Positions 8,741 to 17,255 are shown, counted from the stretch's first letter. The stretch is 64,000 bases of DNA from Microbacteriaceae bacterium PS02333 (GCA_029959665.1 JASCOI010000006.1:1-64000), one strand, 5' to 3'. Program-made: numbers and translations. Notes: generated by a model not told the origin, from the sequence alone.

Positions 8741-9643
8741 TCAGAGTGCGGCGTTCGAGGACAGGAGGTCCTCGATGCCGACGCGTCGGTAGAACTCGGC
8801 TCGGATGCGGTCCGCGACCGCCGAGACGACCTCGCTGCCGTCACGAGACGGGTCGACGTGGACGCGGTGTGGACGACTGCCGTCCGGGAGACCGACCACG
8901 CGGACGATCTCGTCGGCGACGTCCTGCACGTCGGCTTCGGCGGGGACGATCGCGGCGAGGCGGTCGGTCAGGTCCTGTCGGAGCGCCCCGTACTCCACGT
9001 CGTGTTCGGCGAGACGGGCGGTGTCCGCCGGGGTCGCGGCGTTCGTGAAGTGGTTCGTCCCCGAGGTGAAGGCTCCGGGGACGACGATCGTGGTGTCGAT
9101 GCCGAAGCGGACCAGTTCGGCGGCGTAGCTCTCGGCCAGGGCGTCCATGCCGGCCTTCGCCGCGAAGTACGGGGCGAGGAACGGCGGGTGACCGCCTCGG
9201 GTCGAGGAACTCCCGACCCACACCACCAGACCCGACCGTCGCGCGCGCATGTGGGGCAGGACCGCACGGGCGACGCGCTGTGCGCCGACGACGTTGGCGT
9301 CGTACAGAGCAGCGAACTGCTCCGGTGTGAACGCCTCGGCGGGGCCGTAGGCCATGTGACCGGCGTTCTGCACCAGCACGTCGATCCGCCCGTGGGCATC
9401 GGTCACGGCGTCGATCGCCCGGTCGACGGAGTCCTGCGCCTGGACGTCGAGCTCGACGGTGCTGAGTCGGAGGCCCTCGCGGGTGGCGAGCTCCTCGAGC
9501 GAGGCCCGGGCGGGCGCGTTCCGGCCGTCCACGGCGCGCATCCCCGCCACGACCACGTTCCCCGCCCGCGCGAGCGCCTCGGCCGTGAGCCGACCGAAGC
9601 CGCTGGAGGCACCCGTGACGAGGACGACCCGTGAGCTGGGCAT
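8741..9643 (-). CDS. Short-chain dehydrogenase/reductase
   Basis: A 300-aa SDR with TGASSGFG at residues 10-17, VQNAGHM in the fourth strand, and a catalytic YFAAK. The GFG glycine motif and the long C-terminal extension match a group of oxidoreductases common in environmental bacteria. Its ATG overlaps the TGA of the upstream SDR gene by one base (TGATG), so the two are coupled. It precedes the tautomerase gene by 41 nt. An upstream in-frame extension exists but covers the neighbouring gene and was dismissed. Confidence 0.9.
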   Translation of the reverse strand: MPSSRVVLVTGASSGFGRLTAEALARAGNVVVAGMRAVDGRNAPARASLEELATREGLRLSTVELDVQAQDSVDRAIDAVTDAHGRIDVLVQNAGHMAYGPAEAFTPEQFAALYDANVVGAQRVARAVLPHMRARRSGLVVWVGSSSTRGGHPPFLAPYFAAKAGMDALAESYAAELVRFGIDTTIVVPGAFTSGTNHFTNAATPADTARLAEHDVEYGALRQDLTDRLAAIVPAEADVQDVADEIVRVVGLPDGSRPHRVHVDPSRDGSEVVSAVADRIRAEFYRRVGIEDLLSSNAAL

Positions 9644-10383
9644 CAGACCATCCCGCCGTTCGCACGGATCGTCTGGCCGTTGACCCAGTGGCCGTCGGGC
9701 CCGGCGAGGAACGCGACGACGCCGGCGATGTCCTCCGGCGTGCCGAGACGCTCGAGGGGCGGGACCTTCGCGAGCGTGTCGATCTGCTCCTGCGTCTTGC
9801 CGTCGAGGAAGAGCTCGGTCGCCGTCGGCCCCGGCGCGACCACGTTCGCGGTGACGTCCCGACCCCGGAGTTCCTTCGCCAGGATCATCGTCATGCCCTC
9901 GACGGCGCTCTTGCTCGCGGCGTACGCCCCGTAGGTCGGGAACTGCGTCCCGACGACCGAGGTCGACATGGACACGAACGCGCCACCGGACCGCAGACGA
10001 CGGGCAGCCTGCTGCGCGACGACGAAGGTGCCGCGGATGTTCGTCCGGTGCAGTGCGTCGAGGACGTCGAGGTCCTGGTCGGCGATCGTCGACAGTGCGA
10101 GCCGTCCAGCGGAGTGGACGACGACGTCGACGCCGCCGTGGTCGGCCTCGATCCGGTCGAACATCGCGGCGACGGCGTGCTCGTCGGCCACGTCGGCCTG
10201 CACGGCGACGGCGCGACCGCCAGCGGCTTCGATCTCCTCGACGGTGGAGGCGGCGGCCGCTGATCCGCTGGCGTGGTTCACGACGACGGTGAAGCCGTCC
10301 GCCGCCAACCGGGTCGCGACCGCGCGACCGATGCCGCGGGAGCCGCCCGTGACCACGGCGACGCGTTGTGGAGTGCTGCTCAT
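9643..10383 (-). CDS. SDR oxidoreductase, 3-oxoacyl-ACP reductase-like
   Basis: A 246-aa classical SDR: TGGSRGIG at residues 12-19, HSAGRLA, catalytic Ser in FVSMST, and YAASK. The C-terminal stretch LERLGTPEDIAGVVAFLAG and the ending GQTIRANGG are diagnostic of FabG-like reductases. As part of a cassette with another SDR and a tautomerase under a divergent TetR, it is more likely an accessory oxidoreductase than the essential FabG. The ATG at 10383 is preceded by AAAGGAAC. Confidence 0.9.
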   Translation of the reverse strand: MSSTPQRVAVVTGGSRGIGRAVATRLAADGFTVVVNHASGSAAAASTVEEIEAAGGRAVAVQADVADEHAVAAMFDRIEADHGGVDVVVHSAGRLALSTIADQDLDVLDALHRTNIRGTFVVAQQAARRLRSGGAFVSMSTSVVGTQFPTYGAYAASKSAVEGMTMILAKELRGRDVTANVVAPGPTATELFLDGKTQEQIDTLAKVPPLERLGTPEDIAGVVAFLAGPDGHWVNGQTIRANGGMV

Positions 10384-10479
10384 TGCGGTTCCTTTCAGTG
10401 ATATGCGCCTGTGATTTCAGCGCTAGCGGCAGAGTAGCACGGTTACGATCACCGATAGCAACTACGCTACGATCGCTCC

Positions 10480-11190
10480 ATGGCCCGATCTGACGAAGCA
10501 CTCCGGAACGCGCTGCTCCGCGCGGCGGAGGAGCAACTCATCGCAGCTCCCGACGGCGACATCGCCACCCGTGCCGTCTGCGAAGCGGTCGGCGTGACAC
10601 AACCCGTCCTCTACCGGCTCTTCGGTGACAAGCGTGGGCTGCTCGACGCCCTCGCCGACGCGGGACTGCAGCGGTACGCGGCTCGGAAGGCCGAGCTCGA
10701 GGTGTCCGACGACCCGTCAGCGGACCTGCGCCGCGGCTGGGACGACCACCTCGCGTTCGCACGCGAGCACGCAGCGCTCTACCGACTGATGTTCGCTCCC
10801 CGGCCGTGGGCGAGCAGCTCGGCGCGCGACGGCGTGACGGCGCTGCTCGAACGGACGCTGACCCGCTGCGCGGCCGCCGGCATCCTCCGTGTCGACATCG
10901 GAGTCGCGGCGACGATGCTGCTCGCCGCGAACGTCGGACTCGCGCTCGACCGGATGGACACGCAGGGCCGTGACGGCTCCGACGACGTCGCCGACGCGCT
11001 CCGGAACGCGGTCCTCGACGCGGTTCTCGTGGACTCGTCCAGCGGGGACCAGCACGACGTCGACGCGGCCTCCCGACGTCAGCTCCGCGCGCGGCTCGAA
11101 GCAGGCGGATCGAACGCGCTGCTCCCGGAGGAATCCGCGCTCATGCGGCTGTGGCTCGACCGACTCGACTCTGAGGCAGACTCCCGATGA
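10480..11190 (+). CDS. TetR-family regulator
   Basis: A 236-aa regulator with a helix-turn-helix around residues 29-50 (TRAVCEAVGVTQPVLYRLF). It is divergent from the SDR-SDR-tautomerase operon, and the 96-bp gap contains the short inverted pair CGGT/ACCG (10440-10454) and several TAGC/GCTA half-sites where it could bind. Its stop overlaps the next start by 4 nt (ATGA), linking it to a VanZ-like gene. The inferred role is local repression of the cassette. Confidence 0.9.
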   Translation: MARSDEALRNALLRAAEEQLIAAPDGDIATRAVCEAVGVTQPVLYRLFGDKRGLLDALADAGLQRYAARKAELEVSDDPSADLRRGWDDHLAFAREHAALYRLMFAPRPWASSSARDGVTALLERTLTRCAAAGILRVDIGVAATMLLAANVGLALDRMDTQGRDGSDDVADALRNAVLDAVLVDSSSGDQHDVDAASRRQLRARLEAGGSNALLPEESALMRLWLDRLDSEADSR

Positions 11191-11696
11191 TCTCCACCTT
11201 CCTCGTCGAACACGCACCGCTCGTCCGCCCGGCGTTCTGGGTGGCCGTCGCCGTCGCGGCCGCGCTCGCATGGATCCTCCACCGCCTGCGGCTCCGCGGC
11301 GTGCTGCTGGGACTGTCCGGGGCGTCGCTCGTCGCGGTGCTCGTGCTGACGCTGCTGCCCGACGGCGCCCGGCCGGGAGGCATCACCTGTACCGTGCAGT
11401 TCTCCACGCCGTTCCAGGGCATCGACACGCTCGCCAACGTCGCGATGCTGCTGCCGCTCGTGCTCTTCCTCGGAACGGCGACGAACCGCCCCCTCGTCGT
11501 CCTCGCCGGTGCGGTCGCGCTCTCCGTCGCGATCGAGGTCGTGCAGGCACTCGCGCCGATGCTCGGTCGACGCTGCGACACGAACGACTGGTTCATGAAC
11601 AGCGTCGGAGCACTGCTCGCCGCCCTCGTCGCCCTCGTCATCTGCAAGACCGATCGACGTCGCAGGAGCGCGGCGATGGCCGAGTCGCTACGGTAG
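11187..11696 (+). CDS. VanZ-like membrane protein
   Basis: A 169-aa protein with four or five hydrophobic helices. The segment NVAMLLPLVLFLG followed by SVAIEVVQAL and the Arg-Cys-Asp-Thr-Asn-Asp motif before the last helix are typical of VanZ-like proteins (the family usually has R..D..D..xN). Members of the family are often near cell-envelope genes, and only a few relate to teicoplanin resistance, so resistance should not be inferred. It is translationally coupled to the TetR gene. Confidence 0.85.
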   Translation: MISTFLVEHAPLVRPAFWVAVAVAAALAWILHRLRLRGVLLGLSGASLVAVLVLTLLPDGARPGGITCTVQFSTPFQGIDTLANVAMLLPLVLFLGTATNRPLVVLAGAVALSVAIEVVQALAPMLGRRCDTNDWFMNSVGALLAALVALVICKTDRRRRSAAMAESLR

Positions 11697-12566
11697 GAGC
11701 GCGCGCAGCCGCTCGGCGTCGACGGACCCCGCGTCCGCGTGGTGGACCACGAGCGCCAGACCGTCCGTGCCGCTGACCTCCAGACGGTCGCGGTTCAGGG
11801 TGAGCGGCCCGACGTGGGGGTGCACGATCCGCACCGTTCCGCTGCTCTGCCCCTGCACCTCGTGCCGCGCCCACAGTTCACGGAACCGCGGGTTCCCGGC
11901 GAGCGCCGTGATCAGCTCCTCGAAGCGCCGATCCCCGTCGTTGCCGATGACCTGCCGCAGGCTCCCGACGAAGCACTCGGTCACGCTCGTCCAGTCCGGG
12001 TACATCGCCTGCTCGGACGGGTCCTCGAACAGGGCGAGCAACTGGTTACCACCGACGTCGAACCGGGTCGAGAGCGCCCGCGCCCACTCGTTCGACGCGA
12101 CGACGTCGAAGTGCCGGTCCTCGATGAACGCCGGCTGGTCGATCGAGTCGAGGAGCTTCCGGACGCTGTCGGGCACCTCGGTCACTCCCTGCCGCGGACG
12201 ACGGTGCGCCGGGTCGTCGCCGCCGAGGCCGAGCAGGTGCGCACGGTGGTCGTCGTCGAGCCGGAGGACGCGGGCCAGGGAGTCGAGCACCTGCACGGAC
12301 GGGTTCCGGTCGCGTCCCTTCTCGAGCCGCAGGTAGTAGTCGGCACTGATGCCGGCGAGCATCGCCACTTCCTCGCGACGGAGGCCGGGCACCCGCCGGA
12401 CACCGATCACGGAGATGCCGGCGACCTCCGGGGTGACGAGCTCTCGACGGGCCCGGAGGTACTCCCCGAGGGGGTTACTCCGCCCTGCAGGAGGGCGCTG
12501 GTCGAGCGGGGGCCCCGCGGGACCCCCGGGACGAGAGGGCTCTGGGAGCAGGACGTCAGCGCGCAT
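11688..12566 (-). CDS. XRE-family regulator with MmyB-like ligand domain
   Basis: A 292-aa regulator. After a Pro-rich lead, residues about 30-105 are an XRE helix-turn-helix: LGEYLRARRELVTPE, then GLRREEVAMLAGISADYYLRLEKGRD, the hallmark of the MmyB group. The C-terminal 170 residues are the MmyB-like PAS-type ligand domain (FDVVASNEWARALS). The ATG at 12566 gives a natural length. It is divergent from the SDR gene at 12616, and this pairing of an MmyB-type regulator with an SDR is common in actinobacteria. The two genes are separated by only 49 bp, so they must share an operator. Confidence 0.9.
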   Translation of the reverse strand: MRADVLLPEPSRPGGPAGPPLDQRPPAGRSNPLGEYLRARRELVTPEVAGISVIGVRRVPGLRREEVAMLAGISADYYLRLEKGRDRNPSVQVLDSLARVLRLDDDHRAHLLGLGGDDPAHRRPRQGVTEVPDSVRKLLDSIDQPAFIEDRHFDVVASNEWARALSTRFDVGGNQLLALFEDPSEQAMYPDWTSVTECFVGSLRQVIGNDGDRRFEELITALAGNPRFRELWARHEVQGQSSGTVRIVHPHVGPLTLNRDRLEVSGTDGLALVVHHADAGSVDAERLRALLP

Positions 12567-12615
12567 ACCGTCGACAACGGCCGACCCCGGCACAGCATTT
12601 CGAGAGGACCCACGC

Positions 12616-13299
12616 ATGACCGTCACCCTGATCACCGGCGCCAACAAGGGCATCGGCTTCGCGACCGCCCGCCAGCTCACCGACCTGGGGCACACCGTCT
12701 ACATCGGCGCACGAGATGCCGAACGCGGCGCCAGGGCGGCCGAGTCGATCGGTGCGCGGTCGGTGCAGCTCGACGTGACCGACGACGACTCGGTCCGCAC
12801 CGCCCTCGCCACGATCGACGCCGCCGAGGGACGCCTCGACGTGCTCGTCCACAACGCGGGCGTGCTCGAAACCACGATCGACGGCCCGACCGCCCTCCGC
12901 TCGTTCGACACGAACGCCGTCGGGATCGTCCGGGTCACCGAGGCCGCGCTCCCGCTCCTGCAGCGCTCCGACGACCCGAACGTCGTCACGGTGTCGAGCA
13001 GCGCCGGCTCGTTCTGGGCGGTGACCAACCCGGAGCGCCTCGAGTCCACCCTGCCCTTGCCGCTGTACTCCGCGTCGAAGGCGGCGGCCACGATGCTGAC
13101 CGTGCAGTACGCGAAGGCACACCCCTCGATCCGGTTCAACGCCGTCGAGCCGGGCCCGACCGCGACGGACATGACCGCGGGGTTCGGCATCGGTCGTCCG
13201 GTCGAGGAGAGCGCACGGGTCGTCGTCCGCCTCGCGACGCTCGGCGCGGACGGCCCGACGGGCACCCTCCAGGACGAAGGCGACCCGCTCGCCTGGTGA
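12616..13299 (+). CDS. Short-chain dehydrogenase/reductase
   Basis: A 227-aa SDR with TGANKGIG at residues 7-14, LVHNAGV, catalytic VTVSSSAG and YSASK. The Ala-Asn-Lys-Gly-Ile-Gly form of the glycine motif is typical of carbonyl-reductase-like SDRs. The ATG at 12616 was chosen because it sits at the start of the first beta strand. It is divergent from its probable MmyB-type regulator. A GC hairpin directly follows the stop. Confidence 0.9.
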   Translation: MTVTLITGANKGIGFATARQLTDLGHTVYIGARDAERGARAAESIGARSVQLDVTDDDSVRTALATIDAAEGRLDVLVHNAGVLETTIDGPTALRSFDTNAVGIVRVTEAALPLLQRSDDPNVVTVSSSAGSFWAVTNPERLESTLPLPLYSASKAAATMLTVQYAKAHPSIRFNAVEPGPTATDMTAGFGIGRPVEESARVVVRLATLGADGPTGTLQDEGDPLAW

Positions 13300-13329
13300 C
13301 CCCGCGTGTCTCGCGGCCGCTCCGCGGGG
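13300..13329 (+). terminator. GC hairpin after SDR gene
   Basis: CCCCGCG at 13300-13306 pairs with CGCGGGG at 13323-13329 just after the SDR stop. It is a plausible factor-independent or pausing hairpin without a U-tract. Confidence 0.4.
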
Positions 13330-13378
13330 CGGCATGCGCACGTGTCCGTGTAGCGTCGGCCGCGGAACGGGGGAACAC

Positions 13379-13945
13379 ATGGACGAGCACATCCGTCGCG
13401 GATCGAGTCTGGCCGTCGGCGACGCACTGAGGTGGCAGGTTCGCGACGCCGACGACGACGGTCCCGCCACGATCACGTTGACGCTGCGCGAGCAGATCGA
13501 GCGAGCTCCCTACGTGCACCTGACCGGTTTCGTGCTCGCGAACCCGTTCCACGGCGTCCTGCCCGACGGGTGGTCGATGACGTCGACCTACCGGGGGTCG
13601 CTCGACGACGGCAGCGAGCTCGACGTCGTCGCGCCGCTGCTCGTGGTCCCGACGCGGAACCTCACCCCCGGTGTCCCGCACACCGTCGAGATCCCGATGC
13701 CGATCGACGACCTGGTCGCACTGCGCTTCGGATCACTGACGAACCGCGCCTGGGTCGAGCGCGCCGGCGAGCACCTGTGGCTCGTGGACCACGGCCGCAC
13801 CCCGCGTCTGGACGACTGGCTCACGCAGATGGGCACCAACCCCCTCGTCCGACGGGTCGAGCTGCGGACCGACGGGCCGCTGCGCATCGAGACCGTCGAA
13901 GAAGTCCTGTTGAGCGAGCTGTGGCACCGAGGGGACGAGCGCTGA
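13379..13945 (+). CDS. Hypothetical protein
   Basis: A 188-aa soluble protein that I do not recognise. It has no signal peptide, membrane helix or catalytic motif. The sequence alternates short beta strands (ATITLTLREQ, YVHLTGFVLANPF, ELDVVAPLLVV) with an acidic tail, and codon use matches its neighbours. The ATG at 13379 is preceded by GGGGGAAC. Its end abuts a decayed acetyltransferase fragment on the opposite strand. Confidence 0.6.
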   Translation: MDEHIRRGSSLAVGDALRWQVRDADDDGPATITLTLREQIERAPYVHLTGFVLANPFHGVLPDGWSMTSTYRGSLDDGSELDVVAPLLVVPTRNLTPGVPHTVEIPMPIDDLVALRFGSLTNRAWVERAGEHLWLVDHGRTPRLDDWLTQMGTNPLVRRVELRTDGPLRIETVEEVLLSELWHRGDER

Positions 13946-13946
13946 G

Positions 13947-14045
13947 TTCCATCATCGGAGATGCATCGGATACGCGCCAGGGGCGCAGTCTCAGACGTTC
14001 GGTGCGGTAGTCGCCCTGCTTTCGGGACGCGTCGTGGCGGTCCAT
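13947..14045 (-). pseudogene. N-terminal remnant of a GNAT acetyltransferase
   Basis: Starting at an ATG at 14045, the minus strand encodes about 30 residues that include TERLRLRPWRVSDAS. This is a near-perfect copy of the first strand of RimJ/RimL-type GNAT acetyltransferases. The rest of the roughly 170-residue domain is missing: the frame then runs antisense into the hypothetical gene. It is best explained as the stump left after a deletion. Confidence 0.55.
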
Positions 14046-14187
14046 GTGGGCAGTATCCTGCACTCGCTTCCGCTCTCGCAGGCCGTCCCGAATCGATTCA
14101 GCCATCGAGCCCGCCGTCCCGGTCGTGCGGACAGCGCGGCCGATACGCTCCGACCATGAGCCTCAGGACTCCTCGGTGCGTGCGACG

Positions 14188-14715
14188 GTGAGCATCGAGT
14201 CATTCGACGTCGAACCGGTCGACCACCACAGGTTGTTCCGATGGTTGCTCGGTCTGATCGCTGCTGTCACCGGTGTTCTCGCCATCATCGGGTGGCCGTT
14301 GCCGGCGGCCCCGACGAGATACGTACCGTCCGATGCTTGGGAACGCACGACCGGCTTGATCGAAGCGTGGTGGACGCACGACGGTTGGCGGATGTCGGGG
14401 GCGTCATGGTTCTGGGGCGGGGTCGCGATCGGCGCGACGACCGGCGCGATCGCGATTCGGGCCGGGAAGGAACGGCCGTGGTGCAGGACGTGGTTGCTGA
14501 CCGTGCTGCCGGGCGGAGTCATCGCAGCGCTGGGCCCGTTGGTCCAGGTCGTGTTGGGGATTCGGTGGTCGAATTACTCACAGAACCACGACGCCCGCTC
14601 CACGATCATCGTGTACGTGATCGGACTGGCGGTGGCGGTGGGCCTTCCATTCCTGCAGGGGTGGGTGATGCGCGGCCGCGAGCAGAGCGACGACGACGGC
14701 GCCTTTCGACGGTGA
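14188..14715 (+). CDS. Four-TM membrane protein, unknown
   Basis: A 175-aa protein if it starts at the GTG at 14188; a GTG at 14176 is an alternative. Four hydrophobic helices are visible (LLGLIAAVTGVLAIIGW, ASWFWGGVAIGATTGAIAI, LLTVLPGGVIAALGPLVQVV, IIVYVIGLAVAVGLPFL), with short polar loops and a charged C-terminus. I do not recognise the family. It ends just before the second copy of the 46-bp palindrome. Confidence 0.55.
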   Translation: MSIESFDVEPVDHHRLFRWLLGLIAAVTGVLAIIGWPLPAAPTRYVPSDAWERTTGLIEAWWTHDGWRMSGASWFWGGVAIGATTGAIAIRAGKERPWCRTWLLTVLPGGVIAALGPLVQVVLGIRWSNYSQNHDARSTIIVYVIGLAVAVGLPFLQGWVMRGREQSDDDGAFRR

Positions 14716-14740
14716 CTCACCCAAAGGAGCCGGCCAGATT

Positions 14741-14786
14741 CCGGACAGGAGGCTCGGTGCGGGCCCGCACCGAGCCTCCAGTCCGG
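14741..14786. terminator. 46-bp palindrome, bidirectional terminator, copy B
   Basis: A 46-bp inverted repeat with one mismatched pair, centred on GGGCCC, lies between the convergent genes ending at 14715 and 14803. Its right 26 bases are identical to those of the element at 2160-2205. A stem this long should terminate transcription from both sides. Confidence 0.75.
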
Positions 14787-14802
14787 TGGGTGGTCGCGAC
14801 GG

Positions 14803-15630
14803 TCAGCTCGTGGCGACCACCGAGTAGGCGGTGTCCCGCGCCGCCTCGTGCTCGGCGAGGCGCGCCCGGAGCGCCCCTCGGACGTCCTCGTAGGTGTCCG
14901 AACCGAGCGGCAACCGGAGCACCCTCGAGCCGGAGTCCACGTGCGCGACGATCGCGGCGGCGATCTTGTCCGGGTCGTTCGGCAGCGGGAACCCGCCGTC
15001 CGCCAGCGCGCGCCGGACGTCACCGGCAGGGGTCGCGTCGTACGCCTCCATGACGGGCGCACGGTCCAGCCCGCTCCCGAAGCCGGTCGGCGTCGCGCCG
15101 GGCTCGACGATGGTCACGGTGATGCCGAACGGGGCCACCTCGGCGGCGAGGGTCTGCGCGAAGCCCTCGATGCCCCACTTCGACGCGTGGTAGTAGCTGA
15201 AGTTCGGGTACGTGGTCTGTCCACCGGCGGTCGAGACCTGCACGATGTGCCCCGAACCCTGCGCCCGGAGGTGGGGGAGTGCCGCGCGGACGACCCGGAT
15301 CGAGCCGAGCAGGTTCGTGTCGACGACGCGCTCGATCTGCTCGTCGGACGCCTCCTCCACCGAAGCGAAGACGCCGTAGCCAGCGTTGTTCACGACGACG
15401 TCGATCGCGCCGAGCTCGGCGAACGCGCGGTCGACGACCTCGCGGACCTCGCCGGGATCCGTGACGTCGAGTCGCGCGACCCAGAGGCGGTCGCCGAAGC
15501 GCGCGCGGAGGTCGTCGAGCGCTTCGGGCCGACGGAGGGTCGCCGCGACGCGGTCTCCACCGGCGAGGAGCTGTTCGGTGAGGAGCCGACCGAAACCGGT
15601 CGACGTGCCGGTGATGAACCAGGTGGTCAT
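14803..15630 (-). CDS. Short-chain dehydrogenase/reductase
   Basis: A 275-aa SDR with TGTSTGFG at residues 7-14, VNNAGYGVF, VQVSTAGG and catalytic YHASK. The GFGR glycine motif and the GYGVFASVEE segment place it with the oxidoreductases often called YusZ-like in annotations. It is transcribed from a promoter with the 19-bp spacing expected of MerR control and lies divergent from a MerR gene. It probably reduces or oxidises a small carbonyl/alcohol compound sensed by that regulator. Confidence 0.9.
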   Translation of the reverse strand: MTTWFITGTSTGFGRLLTEQLLAGGDRVAATLRRPEALDDLRARFGDRLWVARLDVTDPGEVREVVDRAFAELGAIDVVVNNAGYGVFASVEEASDEQIERVVDTNLLGSIRVVRAALPHLRAQGSGHIVQVSTAGGQTTYPNFSYYHASKWGIEGFAQTLAAEVAPFGITVTIVEPGATPTGFGSGLDRAPVMEAYDATPAGDVRRALADGGFPLPNDPDKIAAAIVAHVDSGSRVLRLPLGSDTYEDVRGALRARLAEHEAARDTAYSVVATS

Positions 15631-15669
15631 GGTGTCCTTCCACGCCGGGAGTCTCTCGGCGACATGAGC

Positions 15670-15700
15670 ACGGTAGGAGTTCGAGTCGACTCGAGGTCAA
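15670..15700 (-). promoter_or_regulatory. MerR-type promoter with 19-bp spacer
   Basis: On the minus strand TTGACC (15700-15695) and TACCGT (15675-15670) are separated by 19 bp instead of the usual 17. The spacer contains the perfect palindrome TCGAGTCGACTCGA (15681-15694). An over-long spacer with a central dyad is the diagnostic layout of MerR-activated promoters. Confidence 0.8.
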
Positions 15701-15717
15701 GTGCTTATGCTCGGGAC

Positions 15718-16143
15718 ATGACGACGACCCAGGAGTGCACCTTCACCATCGGCGAGGTCGGCGAGCAGACCGGGCTCACCACCCACACCCTCCGCTTCTA
15801 CGAGAAGGAGGGGCTCTTCCCCATGCCGGTTCGCCGCGACTCGGCCGGCCGCCGTGTGTTCTCGGTCGAGGACGTCGAGTGGCTGCGGGTCTGCACGAAA
15901 CTGCGGTCGTCCGGCATGCCGTTGCCGTCGATCCGGGCGTACGTCGAACTCGTCGTCGCCGGACCCGGGAACGAGCACGAACGGCTCGCGGTCCTCCAGG
16001 AGCACGAGGAGAACGTCCGCCGGCAGGTGGCCGACCTGCAGGACGCGCTCGCGGTGATCCACCACAAGGTGGACCTCTACCAGCGGCGGCTCTCCGAGGG
16101 CACGGCGGACGGGCTGTGGCGGAACGGGCCGGAGTGCGACTGA
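15718..16143 (+). CDS. MerR-family transcriptional regulator
   Basis: A 141-aa regulator. Residues 5-75 are the MerR winged helix: FTIGEVGEQTGLTTHTLRFYEKEGL, then RRVFSVEDVEWLRVCTKLRSSGMPL. A coiled-coil dimerisation helix of about 45 residues follows, with no C-terminal effector domain. No metal-binding cysteine cluster is visible; this matches the small aldehyde/redox-type MerR proteins that control adjacent oxidoreductases. It is divergent from the SDR gene with the 19-bp-spacer promoter. Confidence 0.94.
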   Translation: MTTTQECTFTIGEVGEQTGLTTHTLRFYEKEGLFPMPVRRDSAGRRVFSVEDVEWLRVCTKLRSSGMPLPSIRAYVELVVAGPGNEHERLAVLQEHEENVRRQVADLQDALAVIHHKVDLYQRRLSEGTADGLWRNGPECD

Positions 16144-16146
16144 GGC

Positions 16147-17217
16147 TCAGGCCGATCGGTCGGTGTCCGCGATCCCGAGTGCCGTCCGGAGATCGCGCGC
16201 GTACGCCTCGGGTTGTTCCCAAGCCGCGAAGTGACCGCCGTGCGAGTGCCTCAGGTACTCCCTGACGTTCACGAACCGTTCGGCGAACTCGCGCGGTGCG
16301 GGTTTCGTGTCGTGGCCGAACACGCTGAGGACGGTCGGCGTCGCGACGTACGGTACGGGCGGCACGAAGGATGCGTACGTGGCGAACGACGACCCGATCG
16401 TGTTGGTGAACCAGTACGCGCTGATCCACTCCAGCGCGTGCTGCGCAGACGGGGGCTCGTCGCTCCAGCTTGTCAGCTTCTCGAGGAGCCAGGCAGCGAG
16501 CCCGGCCGGTGAATCGCTCAGGCCCACGGCGAGCGTCCCCGGAGCGCTCGACTGCGCCGCGACGTACGCTCCCTCCGACCGTGACCAGCGAGCGACCAGG
16601 TCGAGGTAGTCGAGTTCGAGGTCGGACATGCCCGTTCGGTCCGCGAACACAGCGTGCAGCGGCGAGATGTTCGTCAGGTGCAGGCTGGCAACGGCAGCCG
16701 GGTGGTGGGCGGCCAGGTGCTCGGCGACGTCAGCGCCGACGTCGCCCGCAGAGACCGTGTAGGTGTCGTACCCGAGTCGGTGCATCGCTGCTGCCACTGC
16801 TGCCGCGATCGATGCGGTGTCGATGGGACCAGGAGACCACGGGGCGGCGAAGGGGAATCCCGGGAGGGCGGGGACGACGACGTGGACGTCCTCGAGGAGC
16901 GGTAGAACCCGTTCGTACCGCAGGACGGAGTCCGGCCAACCATGCAGGAGCACGACGACCGGGGCATCGGCTCGTTCCGCACGCTGGTGGACGAAGGCCA
17001 GGTCGCCGACGCGTTCCCACGGCATCGCAGCCACGCGGCGCTCCACGGCATGCCAGTCGAAACCGGATCGCCAAGCCGCGAGGAGGTCAGCCAGGGCGGT
17101 TCGGTCGACGCCCACCGACGCCGGTCCGTCGACGAGCACCGGCGGACGGTGCCGATCGAGGCGTTGCCGCAGGTCGGCGATCGCTGCATCGTCCACACGA
17201 GGGAGGTTCTCCGTCAT
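16147..17217 (-). CDS. Epoxide hydrolase-like alpha/beta hydrolase
   Basis: A 356-aa enzyme. The N-terminal stretch SGFDWHAVERRVAAMPW resembles the epoxide-hydrolase N-terminal (EHN) helix, HGWPDS forms the oxyanion hole, and SAGDVGAD carries the nucleophile Asp. The C-terminal GGHFAAWEQP carries the catalytic His. This is the order of microsomal-type epoxide hydrolases. The ATG at 17217 starts the protein, with its first bases inside the divergent operator. It is probably cytosolic. The substrate is unknown. Confidence 0.85.
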   Translation of the reverse strand: MTENLPRVDDAAIADLRQRLDRHRPPVLVDGPASVGVDRTALADLLAAWRSGFDWHAVERRVAAMPWERVGDLAFVHQRAERADAPVVVLLHGWPDSVLRYERVLPLLEDVHVVVPALPGFPFAAPWSPGPIDTASIAAAVAAAMHRLGYDTYTVSAGDVGADVAEHLAAHHPAAVASLHLTNISPLHAVFADRTGMSDLELDYLDLVARWSRSEGAYVAAQSSAPGTLAVGLSDSPAGLAAWLLEKLTSWSDEPPSAQHALEWISAYWFTNTIGSSFATYASFVPPVPYVATPTVLSVFGHDTKPAPREFAERFVNVREYLRHSHGGHFAAWEQPEAYARDLRTALGIADTDRSA

Positions 17218-17255
17218 GTGTACAAGCATACACATCATGTGTTCACCTGTACACA
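17217..17255. promoter_or_regulatory. 39-bp extended palindromic operator
   Basis: Outer arms TGTGTACA (17217-17224) and TGTACACA (17248-17255) and an inner pair in ACACATCATGTGT (17230-17242) share the same centre at 17236. The element lies between the divergent epoxide hydrolase and TetR genes and overlaps the hydrolase start, a repressing position. It is the probable binding site of the TetR protein encoded at 17284. Confidence 0.8.
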
